Source: Alteromonas sp. KC3 (lineage in GTDB: Bacteria > Pseudomonadota > Gammaproteobacteria > Enterobacterales > Alteromonadaceae). Taken from it: a stretch of DNA of 64,000 nucleotides. Below the pieces are notes generated by a model. That model had not been told where the DNA came from, made no database searches, and saw only the letters and a program-made list of their open reading frames with translations. The DNA is taken from NCBI RefSeq assembly GCF_016756315.1, contig NZ_AP024235.1, positions 2,914,001-2,978,000 of the forward strand, read 5' to 3'. Positions 1 to 9,154 of the stretch are shown one piece after another. The first letter of the stretch is position 1. The number at the start of each line of letters is the position of its first letter. Both the position numbers and the translations under genes were made by a program.

Positions 1-34
1 ATAACAACGACCAATTATTGCCATGACATACGAA

Positions 35-65
35 GAAGGCGGCAATTATATGCCGCCTTCTTTTA
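35..65 (+). terminator. Rho-independent terminator at the left edge
   Basis: A 10-bp perfect stem (35-44 with 51-60, GAAGGCGGCA/TGCCGCCTTC) with a 6-nt loop is followed by TTTTATTT on the plus strand. It probably ends a plus-strand gene lying left of the window and separates it from the convergent Slp gene. Confidence 0.75.
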
Positions 66-72
66 TTTGCTG

Positions 73-744
73 TTATTTTCGTTTGTAGTTTGATTGCTCG
101 CCAGAGCGACCGGCATCATTGCTTTGCATAATTCTACCTTGAGAACGGCTCGGCATTGCGGATTTACTTGGTGCGCTTCGATATCTTATGACTCGTGTGC
201 GGTTAAAACCGGGATGTCCCCAAGGATGATAAAACGGGCTGTAAAACCCATAAAATGGTGAGTACCAACCTGTATGATAATTAAAAAAGAAGGTATCTAC
301 CTCGTAAACATCTCGCTTTCGCCACATGTGGTAGTCATCAGCAACGATAGTCGGATATATATAAGGCTGCTCACCAACCATCCCTGCCGTTGGCGCCGTT
401 AAGGTACCTAAAAACGTCGCAGCTCGCCCTTCTTCAAATACAATGGGATCAACAAATCCATCAATCTGTACTTTAAAGCGCCCGGCAGTTTCGCCACCTG
501 TATTGGGTTTACCGTAGTGATTAAGCGGAAATTGAGCTAACTCAATCAAGGTTAAATTGGGCTTATTCTCGACACCTACGATAAGTCCACCCCATCGCGC
601 TTTCTGCCCTTGCGCGTTGGCTCCTGAGGTTACTGCTTTTGAATAGCTAACAAGTTGAGTACCCTCAGGTACATCAATACTCTCTGGAACGATGGCACAA
701 CCAGAAAAAACAACAACCGCGAGTAGCAACAAGAATCGAGACAT
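73..744 (-). CDS. slp: Slp family outer membrane lipoprotein
   Basis: This 223-residue protein is a probable outer-membrane lipoprotein of the Slp/YeaY family. The N-terminus is a short hydrophobic stretch ending in the lipobox FSGC with the lipidated Cys at residue 16, followed by the Slp-type segment with VPESI and the conserved GARWGG-like motif (here QKARWGG near residue 50). The C-terminal third is rich in Tyr, Phe, Pro and His (residues about 150-185) and then basic and Ser-rich. This tail is longer than in E. coli Slp (about 188 residues) and likely extends from the fold. The start has a GGAG Shine-Dalgarno 8 bases upstream. Slp proteins in enterobacteria are stress and stationary-phase proteins; the role here is not visible from the sequence. 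Confidence 0.85.
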   Translation of the reverse strand: MSRFLLLLAVVVFSGCAIVPESIDVPEGTQLVSYSKAVTSGANAQGQKARWGGLIVGVENKPNLTLIELAQFPLNHYGKPNTGGETAGRFKVQIDGFVDPIVFEEGRAATFLGTLTAPTAGMVGEQPYIYPTIVADDYHMWRKRDVYEVDTFFFNYHTGWYSPFYGFYSPFYHPWGHPGFNRTRVIRYRSAPSKSAMPSRSQGRIMQSNDAGRSGEQSNYKRK

Positions 745-1065
745 TTTACTGCTCCTAAGAATTCCCTAAAACAACATCATATGCTTGTCCGTTTCATTGG
801 CACCTATCAAGAGGTAATGCGAGGTAATGCAAAACAACGCGCCAATTCAGTTTACTGACAGTAGCATTTTTACGCGACAACCACCACTAACGTTCTATTA
901 CAAAACGATAATTTACATAGCCGAGCTCACTTGAACGTCTCGTAAAATGGCTTTAGGTTTTAGAACTTCAACAATCACTTGTAATAGAGAGTGCCGCATG
1001 GATGTTAGAGCACAATATAGAGAAATTGTTCACCATCAAATGGCAATATACCGCGCAGAACGTAA
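745..1065. other. Intergenic region upstream of slp
   Basis: About 320 bases without a convincing gene. It should hold the slp promoter (minus strand). The only structure seen is a 10-bp tandem direct repeat, GAGGTAATGC at 811-820 and 821-830. A short minus-strand frame at 1005-1235 overlaps the next gene and is not supported. Confidence 0.5.
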
Positions 1066-1359
1066 TTATGCGTAAATATCCACACCAAACATAGATTGAA
1101 TAGATTCTCGCTGCTTGAGCTTCTCGAAGCTCGTATAAGAGGCAATAGCCTGCTGAGAATACGCATTCCCATCTTCTCTGATGAACTGCTGATAGGCTTT
1201 GGCGTTGTCTGTGCCTTGTTCGTCAGGCGCAACAACCATCGCCTTTAATGACGACTGTTCTTGCCCCTTTTCTTGTTGCTGCGGGTCTTTGCTTATCCTG
1301 CCAACACGCCCTTGTTCAGAGCCTGATGACGGTATAGAGAAGTTATTAGTTATGTTCAT
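1066..1359 (-). CDS. Small hypothetical protein downstream of tsaB
   Basis: A 97-residue protein with no recognised domain. It is hydrophilic, with a Gln/Glu/Lys-rich stretch (residues about 25-40), a central helix-prone region and a C-terminus ending in FGVDIYA. There is no signal peptide or membrane segment. It lies 63 bases downstream of tsaB on the same strand and could be co-transcribed. The upstream region has no strong Shine-Dalgarno, so the start at 1359 is tentative. The composition looks like a real soluble protein and not a random frame. I do not recognise its function. Confidence 0.55.
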   Translation of the reverse strand: MNITNNFSIPSSGSEQGRVGRISKDPQQQEKGQEQSSLKAMVVAPDEQGTDNAKAYQQFIREDGNAYSQQAIASYTSFEKLKQRESIQSMFGVDIYA

Positions 1360-1422
1360 ACAAGGTATGGCTACGCAATATTTATACCAGCGCCGCTGTT
1401 ACGACGCTGTGAATCGATATTA

Positions 1423-2151
1423 CTACTCTCTACCAGGCAATTTTTTCCATGTGACTTTATCGCGTAAATAGACTGGCTCAACCGCAACGGCATCTGACAC
1501 ATTGCCTTGTTCAAACGCGACGGCAGCAAGCTCAAGCATAAAGCGTGCATTGGGTAACGTCACCGTCGCCATCTCCTGACTCGAATTGTCTTTTAGCCAA
1601 TGCGTCAATTCTTCATATGCCGTCCAGCCAGTTCCTGCTGCAACAACATCGTTAGCGTCATCAAGTGCATCTAATTGTTCAATGGCAACATTAGGTGGAC
1701 ACACCTGCTCTTCTATCACTAACGAAATGGCATTGCCTGAATACTTATACACCGCGAAATAAACCTCATCCATACGCGCATCTGAAGCCACCGCTATGTA
1801 GTAGTCTTTATTTGCATTTAGGTTGTCGATGCTATTTATTGTGGCAGTTTCGTGCGCCATGGCTTCTAACGTACTCACGCCAGCAACTTTGTGGCCACTT
1901 CCAAGCGCTAACCCTTGAATCATGCCCGTTGCGATCCTAACGCCAGTAAAACTGCCCGGCCCGCGCCCAAATGCAAGTAGATCCAATTCGCCTAGCGCCA
2001 CGCCCGCCTCTTTTAGCACCTCGTCTACCATAGGAAGTAGACGTTGGCTGTGCTGCTGAGGACACACCTCAAATCGCGATGTAACAACATCGTTGTGTTG
2101 CAGAGCAACTGAACATGCTTCTGTAGCTGTATCAATAGCTAGAATTTTCAT
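1423..2151 (-). CDS. tsaB: tRNA threonylcarbamoyladenosine biosynthesis protein TsaB
   Basis: TsaB (YeaZ) is the non-catalytic partner of TsaD in forming N6-threonylcarbamoyladenosine at position 37 of ANN-decoding tRNAs, in the cytoplasm. The 242-residue protein has the ASKHA-fold start MKILAIDTATEACSVAL and the family signature GRGPGSFTGVRIA (residues about 63-75). The length is normal for the family (E. coli 231). It begins 17 bases downstream of yoaA on the same strand. The yoaA-tsaB-slp neighbourhood also occurs in enterobacteria, which supports the identification. An AGAG-type ribosome site precedes the ATG. Confidence 0.95.
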   Translation of the reverse strand: MKILAIDTATEACSVALQHNDVVTSRFEVCPQQHSQRLLPMVDEVLKEAGVALGELDLLAFGRGPGSFTGVRIATGMIQGLALGSGHKVAGVSTLEAMAHETATINSIDNLNANKDYYIAVASDARMDEVYFAVYKYSGNAISLVIEEQVCPPNVAIEQLDALDDANDVVAAGTGWTAYEELTHWLKDNSSQEMATVTLPNARFMLELAAVAFEQGNVSDAVAVEPVYLRDKVTWKKLPGRE

Positions 2152-2168
2152 AATTTTCTCTTACAAAA

Positions 2169-4088
2169 TTAGTCTTCATCGATGTTAGCAAGGAAGCGTT
2201 CTACCTCGTCGAGGCTTCTTGTACGCTTCATATCTGGCAAACTACCAATAAATGTTTTTGCGTAGGGCTTAGTCACAAGGCGATTATCACAGATAACCAA
2301 CACGCCCTTATCCGACGGGTCTCGTATTAATCGTCCTGCGCCCTGCTTTAACGTAATTACTGCTTGTGGGATCTGAATGACGCCAAAAGGATTTGCTCCG
2401 CGCTTTTTTACATCTTCCATGCGTGCTTGCAGCAATGGATCATCAGGAGAAGCAAAGGGCAACTTATCAATCATCACACAAACCAAGTCATTGCCGCGCA
2501 CATCTACGCCTTCCCAAAACGCGCCAGTGCCCATGAGTACGGCTTTTTCATCAGCAAGGTAGGCATCAAGCAGCGCTTGTTTTGTGGTAGTTCCTTGCAC
2601 CAGTAAAGGGTTATCAACCTCATTTTCAAGCCTTTCAGCAATCTCACGGAGCATCGCGTGGCTAGTAAATAGCAAAAAGCAACGTCCGCGACTGGCTTTG
2701 ATTAAACGCTTAGCGGTCTCTAAAAGCGTTTCTCGCATCTTAAAGCTGTTAGGCTCTGGCAAGTAACGTGGTACACATAGCATGGCTTGCTCAGGGTAAT
2801 TAAACGGGCTATCGAGCCCTAGCGTTTCTGCCTCTTCTAGCCCCATACGTCGCTGGAAATGCTCAAAGCCACCATTCACCATTAACGTTGCTGAGGTGAA
2901 AATCCAACCTCGTGGGGGAGATGATACAAAACGTCTGAACTTTGCCGCAATTGATAGTGGCGTTAAGTGCATAATCAGATGACGCTGCGTAGTTTCATAC
3001 CACAGGCTAACATTTTCTTGTTGGTTATCACTCAGCGCATCAAGCTGCTCTCGCGCGGCTACCACGCGCTCATACATATTATCTAAGTCTTTATCACGAC
3101 CGATATGCAGCTTACACACCTCGTGAAGCACACCCAAGGCTTCTGCAAGCTTGCCAACTTGCAACCTCACATCATCTCTATCAAGGGCTTCAGCCCAATT
3201 GCCACGTTCAGGATTATCAGGAAACAGCAAGCGCAGGTCAGACGCTATCATGCGGCATTTGTCCGCTGCTTTATCAAGCTGTCCAGCATCTTTGAGCACA
3301 GTTCTAAATAGCAGTGTTATATCTTTTGCCATATCGTGAATTTGGCGTGTAGACAAAGACTCGCCAAAGTAATCACTAGCGATGTCAGGAATTTGATGTG
3401 CCTCATCGAAGATAATGGCATCAGCCTCAGGAATTAGCTCACCAAACCCTGTATCTTTTAGTGCCATGTCGGCAAAAAATAAATGATGGTTAACAACGAT
3501 AATATCAGCATCAAGCGCTTTACGGCGCGCTTTCACCAGATAACAGTCCTCATAATCTGGACAATCTCGCCCAAGGCAATTATCAACCGTTGACGTAACC
3601 ATAGGTAAAACGCGCGCATCTTCTGGCAGCATTTTAAGTTCCCCCATATCGCCTGTTTTCGTGGTACTAGACCAGCGTTTCACTTCGGATAACTGACCTA
3701 AAACATCTTTCTCCACCAGTGTAGAGTTACCACCATGCTGTGCTAAGCGGTGTAAACACAGATAGTTTGCTCGCCCTTTTAGCAACGCCGTTTTACGCTT
3801 ACTGCCTAGCGCTTTTTTTACCAAAGGCAGATCTCGATGAAACAATTGCTCTTGAAGGTTTTTCGTTCCGGTTGAAACAATTGCTTTGCCATCGCTTAAT
3901 AGCGCAGGTGCAAGATAGGCAAAGGTTTTTCCAGTACCTGTTCCCGCTTCAACAATCAGGCTACCGGTCGTGTCAATGGCACGCTTTACAGCTTTTGCCA
4001 TTTCGGTTTGTGCTTCACGCGGCACGAATCCCTTGATGGCACTAGCAAGTAGACCGTCTGATGAGAAAACATTGTTGATTGTGGGCAT
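2169..4088 (-). CDS. yoaA: DinG/YoaA-family ATP-dependent DNA helicase
   Basis: A superfamily 2 helicase of the XPD/DinG class, 639 residues (E. coli YoaA 636). Walker A is AGTGTGKT at 48-55 and the DEAH box is at 228-231. Four cysteines between them, C111, C171, C176 and C182, have the spacing of the 4Fe-4S cluster of this family. The C-terminal helicase motif GAGRLIRD is present. YoaA in E. coli associates with the HolC subunit of DNA polymerase III and aids repair of damaged replication forks, so a similar role is inferred. It is the first gene of a likely two- or three-gene operon with tsaB. Confidence 0.93.
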   Translation of the reverse strand: MPTINNVFSSDGLLASAIKGFVPREAQTEMAKAVKRAIDTTGSLIVEAGTGTGKTFAYLAPALLSDGKAIVSTGTKNLQEQLFHRDLPLVKKALGSKRKTALLKGRANYLCLHRLAQHGGNSTLVEKDVLGQLSEVKRWSSTTKTGDMGELKMLPEDARVLPMVTSTVDNCLGRDCPDYEDCYLVKARRKALDADIIVVNHHLFFADMALKDTGFGELIPEADAIIFDEAHQIPDIASDYFGESLSTRQIHDMAKDITLLFRTVLKDAGQLDKAADKCRMIASDLRLLFPDNPERGNWAEALDRDDVRLQVGKLAEALGVLHEVCKLHIGRDKDLDNMYERVVAAREQLDALSDNQQENVSLWYETTQRHLIMHLTPLSIAAKFRRFVSSPPRGWIFTSATLMVNGGFEHFQRRMGLEEAETLGLDSPFNYPEQAMLCVPRYLPEPNSFKMRETLLETAKRLIKASRGRCFLLFTSHAMLREIAERLENEVDNPLLVQGTTTKQALLDAYLADEKAVLMGTGAFWEGVDVRGNDLVCVMIDKLPFASPDDPLLQARMEDVKKRGANPFGVIQIPQAVITLKQGAGRLIRDPSDKGVLVICDNRLVTKPYAKTFIGSLPDMKRTRSLDEVERFLANIDED

Positions 4089-4325
4089 GGCTTAATGCTG
4101 TTATTTCTTTTTACTTAGGGTCGCGCATTATGCCAAAAAGCGCTTTGAATGCCCATTAAAGGTTTGCATTTCCCTCAAGAGCATTCAGTTTATACCCATT
4201 GAGCGATACGCAATGATGAAAAGAATTTGTCTTCTAGAACAAAAAAATTAGCTTTTTAATATCAGCAACTAGGCGCAATATTCAGCGCGTAAATGTTAAT
4301 CGTTAACTCAATGTAAGAGGTGGTT

Positions 4326-4550
4326 ATGAAAGGTTTGTTGTTGATTGGTTTAAGCGCACTGACGTTTTCGGTATTGGCAACCGAATCTGAGAAAGCCCCG
4401 GCTGAGCTGATTGCTGAACTAAAGCAATATTGTGCAGAAGTTGCTGAAGATGAAGGTACGCAAGGCAAGCCGATAAAGGCATTTATTTTAGAGTGCGTAA
4501 ATGACGAGCTAGAATCAGAGGGCTACGCAAAATTAACCTCTATTGACTAG
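4326..4550 (+). CDS. Small secreted hypothetical protein
   Basis: A 74-residue protein starting MKGLLLIGLSALTFSVLA, a clear Sec signal peptide with probable cleavage near residue 18-20. The mature part is acidic, about 55 residues, with two cysteines (in QYCAE and LECVN) that could form a disulfide in the periplasm. An upstream in-frame GTG at 4320 exists, but the AGAGG at 4316-4320 is correctly placed for the ATG at 4326. A strong bidirectional terminator follows. The family is not recognised. Confidence 0.75.
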   Translation: MKGLLLIGLSALTFSVLATESEKAPAELIAELKQYCAEVAEDEGTQGKPIKAFILECVNDELESEGYAKLTSID

Positions 4551-4566
4551 AAAATACTTAATGAGT

Positions 4567-4597
4567 AGAGACCTTGCCTTTGCTTGGCAAGGTCTCT
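4567..4597. terminator. Bidirectional terminator
   Basis: A 12-bp perfect stem, AGAGACCTTGCC (4567-4578) with GGCAAGGTCTCT (4586-4597) and a 7-nt loop, sits between two convergent genes. The T-tracts on both sides are weak. Confidence 0.65.
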
Positions 4598-4930
4598 CTA
4601 TCTTTCGAAATACGCATCCGCCAAATCGGCCAATGTCTCATCTAAGCTTTCTTCGAAGGCATCAATATCAATATCAAAACTTCCCATGTACTTAGTTGCA
4701 TTTTCACGAGACACCACTGCGTTTTTTATCTGAAATTCAAGCTCCGGCAGCGATTTGTCATACCGCGGTTTAATTGTCCAGCGCAAACAGTGACCATGTG
4801 TGTCTTTAAGCTTTTGTTTTGCAAACACACAAAAGTCTTCCACAAAGTCTGCGCCTTGTGGACCAAGACATCCAGGTTCTATGCGATACATGACCAACAA
4901 TTTCTTATATAAAGGAAGTCGAGTTTCCAT
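4598..4930 (-). CDS. Conserved-looking hypothetical protein, 110 residues
   Basis: A soluble, acidic 110-residue protein without signal peptide or membrane segment. It contains a basic N-terminal helix (LPLYKKLLVMYRIEPG), two cysteines (C22 and C34 by my count) and an acidic C-terminus (DAFEESLDETLADLADAYFER, split here only for description). It lies downstream of the PAP2 phosphatase gene on the same strand with a gap of about 170 bases. The Shine-Dalgarno is weak. I do not recognise the family; the codon pattern and terminator placement support a real gene. Confidence 0.6.
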   Translation of the reverse strand: METRLPLYKKLLVMYRIEPGCLGPQGADFVEDFCVFAKQKLKDTHGHCLRWTIKPRYDKSLPELEFQIKNAVVSRENATKYMGSFDIDIDAFEESLDETLADLADAYFER

Positions 4931-5097
4931 GATAAATTCAAATAGCGTAAAACTATGATTATCGGAAAATGTTGGTTAGTTTGCCAGTGAGACGTTGAAA
5001 TACTTGCCCTTTTATCTCGCGTTCCATTTTCCTCTCTACTCACCAAGCTCGCCGCAAAAAAGCACTTTTTTGAAAGTGCAACAAGACGCGTTGCCAT

Positions 5098-5835
5098 TCA
5101 AATGTTGTGCAACGCCGACTTGTCGTGAGACATATCATTGTCATCAGTTTCTTGCTCAATAGTGCCGGAAGATTGCAAGGAAGCGGCTATCATAAGCGAT
5201 AAGATTGACCAGAATATCCCTACCGTCCAGCCTGCAAGTACATCCGACGGCCAATGCACCCCCAAATAAACACGGCTAATACCAATACTGACAGTAAGAA
5301 GAGCAGCGACAGACATCAAAAATACTTTTACGCGCTTTCTGCCTTCAATGCGTGAAAGTAAAGTACCCAAGGTAAAGTAGACTAATGCCGACATAAGCGA
5401 GTGTCCGCTCGGAAAACTGTGGGTGTATACATAGCTGCCATGTGGCACAAGGTCGGGACGTGGGCGATCAAAACCATATTTAAGCGCAAAACTCAGCAAA
5501 GTACCCGAGACTATGGCCACCACAATAAAAAGCGCCATTTTTGGCTTCTTAATTAACAACAAATAGGCAGCTGACGCCAGCGTAAAAAAGGTGAGAATAC
5601 CGACCCCGCCTAAACCTGTGATGTCTCTCATCAGTTCTTCAACCCAATGCGCACCTACAGGGTCAGAGAGATCATCAGCGGTTCGAAACAACAATAATAG
5701 CTTTTCATCAACTGCTGCGGTGCCACCACTAACCACCATTCCTGCTAATTCCAAAAATGCCCATAGGCATCCCGCGAGTATTAATCCGCCTAGCACCATA
5801 GTTATATCGGGCTTTATAAAGCTTTTCACATTCAC
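5098..5835 (-). CDS. PAP2-family membrane phosphatase
   Basis: A 245-residue integral membrane phosphatase of the phosphatidic acid phosphatase 2 family. All three catalytic motifs are present: K119-x6-RP (126-127), PSGH (142-145, with catalytic His145) and SR-x5-H (S187, R188, H194). About five or six membrane helices are visible, including residues 11-33, 78-95, 100-117 and 150-170. Family members dephosphorylate undecaprenyl pyrophosphate, phosphatidylglycerophosphate or phosphatidate at the periplasmic face; the substrate cannot be told from the sequence. It lies 12 bases downstream of the VTT-domain gene and is probably co-transcribed with it, which favours a polyprenyl-phosphate or lipid recycling role. 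Confidence 0.88.
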   Translation of the reverse strand: MNVKSFIKPDITMVLGGLILAGCLWAFLELAGMVVSGGTAAVDEKLLLLFRTADDLSDPVGAHWVEELMRDITGLGGVGILTFFTLASAAYLLLIKKPKMALFIVVAIVSGTLLSFALKYGFDRPRPDLVPHGSYVYTHSFPSGHSLMSALVYFTLGTLLSRIEGRKRVKVFLMSVAALLTVSIGISRVYLGVHWPSDVLAGWTVGIFWSILSLMIAASLQSSGTIEQETDDNDMSHDKSALHNI

Positions 5836-5847
5836 CTGTATTGCTCC

Positions 5848-6546
5848 TTATGCAGGTGTTGCCGAGGCACGCTGCTTCTTCTTTGTATGCCTGTATGCAA
5901 CGTAAGTTACTATTATACTAACGAGCAAACCGCCTCCTAGGATCGCCCATTGATAAGTGGGCGGATGAGCATCGCTGTTCAACATGGAGTTTCCGCCAAC
6001 CCAACCAAGATATGTGTAGAGGCTAACTAAAGGTAGTTGCCCAATTAAAGTAGCCCACGCATATTGCTTAAAAGAAATTTCTGTTATGCCGAAGCCGTAG
6101 TTTTTTAATACGGCAGGAATAAATGGGTTAAGTCTGAGTAAAACAACGAGCCGCCACTCACTGTCTTTGGCCAAAGACAGCACTTCCTTACTGCTCTCAT
6201 AGCGTTCCAGTTTGTGTTTGACACGTTCCTTTAACCAATACCTTGCAAATAAAAAAGTAATACACGCGCCGCTAAAAGCCGCTAATATTGAGACGGTCAT
6301 TGCTGCAATAAGCCCAAACAAGATACCTGAAGCAATATTTAGAATTGTAGAAGGGAAAGAGAGTGCCACCAGAACTGTATAAGCGAAGAAATAAACAATG
6401 ACAGACCAAACGCCAAATGATCGGATATAGTCCACAGCCTCTGACACTTGCTCTCGGGTGACCGCATATTTCCACAACAGAATAACTGCGGCAATAAAAA
6501 GCACCGCCATTATGCCCTTAACTATCCATACATTTCGCTTTTTCAT
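5848..6546 (-). CDS. TVP38/TMEM64 (VTT/DedA-superfamily) membrane protein
   Basis: A 232-residue polytopic membrane protein of the SNARE-associated/VTT family. The start at 6546 (MKKRNVW) is chosen over a TTG two codons upstream because AAGGA lies 7 bases before the ATG. There is an N-terminal anchor (residues about 8-26). The conserved VTT core includes FPSTILNIASGILFG, the re-entrant region with FARYWLKERV, and the signature RLNPFIPAVLKNYGFGIT. The last 15 residues are basic. DedA-superfamily proteins include undecaprenyl-phosphate and phospholipid translocases, so pairing with the adjacent PAP2 phosphatase is functionally suggestive but remains inference. Confidence 0.88.
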   Translation of the reverse strand: MKKRNVWIVKGIMAVLFIAAVILLWKYAVTREQVSEAVDYIRSFGVWSVIVYFFAYTVLVALSFPSTILNIASGILFGLIAAMTVSILAAFSGACITFLFARYWLKERVKHKLERYESSKEVLSLAKDSEWRLVVLLRLNPFIPAVLKNYGFGITEISFKQYAWATLIGQLPLVSLYTYLGWVGGNSMLNSDAHPPTYQWAILGGGLLVSIIVTYVAYRHTKKKQRASATPA

Positions 6547-6699
6547 TGCCAATCCTTCGTTCGTAACAATAAATCAGTTCACAGTTACACTTTTAAACTC
6601 CACCTATTAACGAGTTGGTACGAAGGACCTGTACAAAAGATTAAATATATTTTAATAAAGAATTAACAATCAATTAAAGGTGTAACTTCAACTTAGGAT

Positions 6700-8007
6700 T
6701 CACCTAACCCAAATTTCAAACTGCCAAGGCGCTAGTTTAGACACGCTGCCTGCGCTAAACACCCTACTTTCATTATTGGCCCATTGCGTATACTCACCTT
6801 CAAACAATGGCTCTTCAAACGCTACCTCTACGTGGTCACTCGAGAAATTAATGACAACAAACACTTTCTCTTTCTCGTTATGGCGCACAAAACTAAATAC
6901 TCTATCCATATCTGAATTGGGTATTTGAATCATTCTTGCTCCATACTCGCCATTCCCTAATACGGTTTTAGACCGTTTAAGCGATATCAGTTTGCGGTAC
7001 AAAGTGCCTATGGCATGCTCTTGCCAATTGATTGGATCACGCTCGAAAAACGCCAAGCGTTTGGTCTCGCCAGCTTCTTGGCCATTATGAATGAGCGGCA
7101 TACCCTCACCGATTACCGACAGCGCGATACAAGCTTCAAGAGCATCGCCAAATTGTTCTCGCTGGGTACCATCCCACGCATTTTTATCGTGATTACTTAC
7201 AAACGTCATACGGTAGGCATTTAAGGGCCAACTGCGCTCGTTCCACGAATAATATTTGCGCAGCCTATCTAGTGAACATTTCCCATGGGCTAGCTCGTGA
7301 AGGGTTTCATTCCAGCTCCACGCGTATGTCATATTGAACGCTTTTTCATGAAGGTCTCTATTTTCCCACTCAGCTAGCATGAACACAGGCTTTACCGAAT
7401 CGAGTGCAGTTCTTGCCTGTTGCCAGAAATCATTGGGAACATAACCTGCCACATCACAGCGAAAACCATCGATATCAAACGTTTCGACCCAGTACTTCAT
7501 TGCGTCAATCATGTATTCGCGCAACCCAACTTGACCGTAATCAAACTCGATAATATCGCTCCAGTCCCACCAGGGAGATGGCCTGAAATCGCCCTTGTAG
7601 TCTTTGGCGTACCATTGGGGATTTGATTCCACTAGCGGATTATCCCACGCGCTATGATTGGGAACCCAATCTATAATGACTTTAAGTGAAAGTTCATGCG
7701 CCTTTTTGATCAATGTTCGAAAGTCTTCTTCATTACCAAATTCGGGATTGATGGCGAGATAATCTTTTACAGCGTAAGGGCTACCTAATTTACCCTTTTT
7801 ATTTTTTTCACCAATTGGGTGAATAGGCATCAACCACAGTATATCTGCCCCTAACGCCTTAATTCTCTCAAGTTGTTCGGTAACGCCTGAGAAGGAGCCT
7901 GATGCTGAAAATTGTCTTGTATTTACTTGATAAATAACGCTATGTGACGACCACGACGGTTGCTTAATGGAATAGAGATTTTGAGGTTCTATCGACTGTG
8001 CCTGCAT
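6700..8007 (-). CDS. GH13 alpha-amylase family glycoside hydrolase
   Basis: A 435-residue cytoplasmic (no signal peptide) glycoside hydrolase family 13 enzyme. Residues 24-340 form the (beta/alpha)8 barrel with conserved region I DWVPNH (113-118), the nucleophile Asp185 in GFRCDVAG, the acid/base Glu213 in MLAEWE, and the His-Asp pair 273-274 in SNHDKNA. A short C-terminal beta-domain follows (about 350-435). It is smaller than secreted amylases and probably acts on maltodextrins or related oligosaccharides inside the cell. The exact specificity is not determinable here. AAAGGAG lies 6 bases upstream of the start. It is flanked by a transporter of the TauE family that is not obviously linked. 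Confidence 0.88.
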   Translation of the reverse strand: MQAQSIEPQNLYSIKQPSWSSHSVIYQVNTRQFSASGSFSGVTEQLERIKALGADILWLMPIHPIGEKNKKGKLGSPYAVKDYLAINPEFGNEEDFRTLIKKAHELSLKVIIDWVPNHSAWDNPLVESNPQWYAKDYKGDFRPSPWWDWSDIIEFDYGQVGLREYMIDAMKYWVETFDIDGFRCDVAGYVPNDFWQQARTALDSVKPVFMLAEWENRDLHEKAFNMTYAWSWNETLHELAHGKCSLDRLRKYYSWNERSWPLNAYRMTFVSNHDKNAWDGTQREQFGDALEACIALSVIGEGMPLIHNGQEAGETKRLAFFERDPINWQEHAIGTLYRKLISLKRSKTVLGNGEYGARMIQIPNSDMDRVFSFVRHNEKEKVFVVINFSSDHVEVAFEEPLFEGEYTQWANNESRVFSAGSVSKLAPWQFEIWVR

Positions 8008-8067
8008 AAGCGCTCCTTTATCGTTTTGATGTAAAGAATGGCGTGCGCACGCGAAGTGCGGTTGAAT

Positions 8068-8976
8068 TTAAAATACGGGTAAGCTAGATATGCCTAGTAT
8101 TAATACCCAGAAACCGAAGAATAGTTTCAGTCGTTGTACAGAAAATGCGAGGACTAAATATTTCGCTAACATCCCTCCAACGATAGCGCCGATGCCAGCA
8201 AATAACACCACTTCCCATACAACGGTATCACTTATGAGAGCGTGATATGGCAGAGCCGAGCAAACGGTAAACGCAGATAAAATGACGGCAACAGCGATAG
8301 ACATAGTAACGTTGAAACCTCGAATTATCAGGTATACGGCGACCAGTTCGCCTACCCCTACAGAAAGCCACGCTGTGATAACGCCACCAATAAAAGCTAT
8401 TGCAGGAAGAACGAGAACATCTTTACGTGTGATATCTTTTTTAAAATGAGACCGTTTCATCATTGGGATCGAGGCGAATATGGCGACCGCCAGAAGTACG
8501 GAAAAGCTGCCAAACAACATATGCAAATTGCTTGCGCCACCCAATAAGTTGTTAAGTACCGCCTTGCCTTGCGTTGAAAATTGCGAAAACAAAATACCGA
8601 TAATAGAAGCAGGAATAGAAAGCACTAAGGTGCTAGGCAGTGCTTTCCAATATCCATCAAACTGATGTTGGCTTCGATAGTAATGCCACCAGGTAATTGC
8701 TCCCGCAGTCATACCGCAACACTGTATTGCGAAACTTGTGGCGACTATGGCTTGTGGGGAGAATGACAAATAGTTAAAAAAAGGAACGAAAATAACCCCC
8801 CCACCCGCGCCAGTAGAGTTGGCAAAAATAGCACCAAGAATACCAAGTAGAGAAAAAAGCCCATAACCCTTCGCCAAATCGAGAGGGCTGGACTGGAAAA
8901 GCCACACACTCGCCCAAACTAATACCAGTAATATGGTTACCGACTTCTTCGATAAGTGCTTTACAACTAGTGCCAC
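8068..8976 (-). CDS. TauE/SafE family sulfite/organosulfur exporter-like permease
   Basis: A 302-residue integral membrane protein with about eight hydrophobic helices and two internal repeats carrying the family glycine-rich motifs (GAIFANSTGAGGGVIFVPF near residue 45-63 and GGVITAWLSVGVGELVAVYL near 197-216). TauE/SafE proteins export small anions such as sulfite or sulfoacetate; the substrate is unknown here. The start is a GTG at 8976 with AGAGGA 7 bases upstream. It lies 60 bases upstream of the GH13 gene on the same strand, though an operon is not certain. Confidence 0.87.
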   Translation of the reverse strand: MALVVKHLSKKSVTILLVLVWASVWLFQSSPLDLAKGYGLFSLLGILGAIFANSTGAGGGVIFVPFFNYLSFSPQAIVATSFAIQCCGMTAGAITWWHYYRSQHQFDGYWKALPSTLVLSIPASIIGILFSQFSTQGKAVLNNLLGGASNLHMLFGSFSVLLAVAIFASIPMMKRSHFKKDITRKDVLVLPAIAFIGGVITAWLSVGVGELVAVYLIIRGFNVTMSIAVAVILSAFTVCSALPYHALISDTVVWEVVLFAGIGAIVGGMLAKYLVLAFSVQRLKLFFGFWVLILGISSLPVF

Positions 8977-9154
8977 TCAACGTCCTCTTTGCTATTTCAC
9001 TCAATGCTAACACTGAGTAATTTTCAATCTTTTTGCGACCTATCATTCGTATAAGGTCAATACTATGTTTAAGGGTACCAAGAAGTGAGCTTCTAATGCA
9101 CAGTAAAGTCGCTGATGGCTCACTATTTATACTACGCTTTTTTAAAGAGCTAAG

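Noticed and set aside
1005..1235. A 76-residue minus-strand frame
   Set aside because: It overlaps the 97-residue gene at 1066-1359 in another frame, and its Ser-rich composition is typical of a shadow frame.
4879..5097. A 72-residue minus-strand frame directly after the PAP2 gene
   Set aside because: It overlaps the start of the better supported gene at 4598-4930, starts at the PAP2 stop with no separate ribosome site, and has a random composition.
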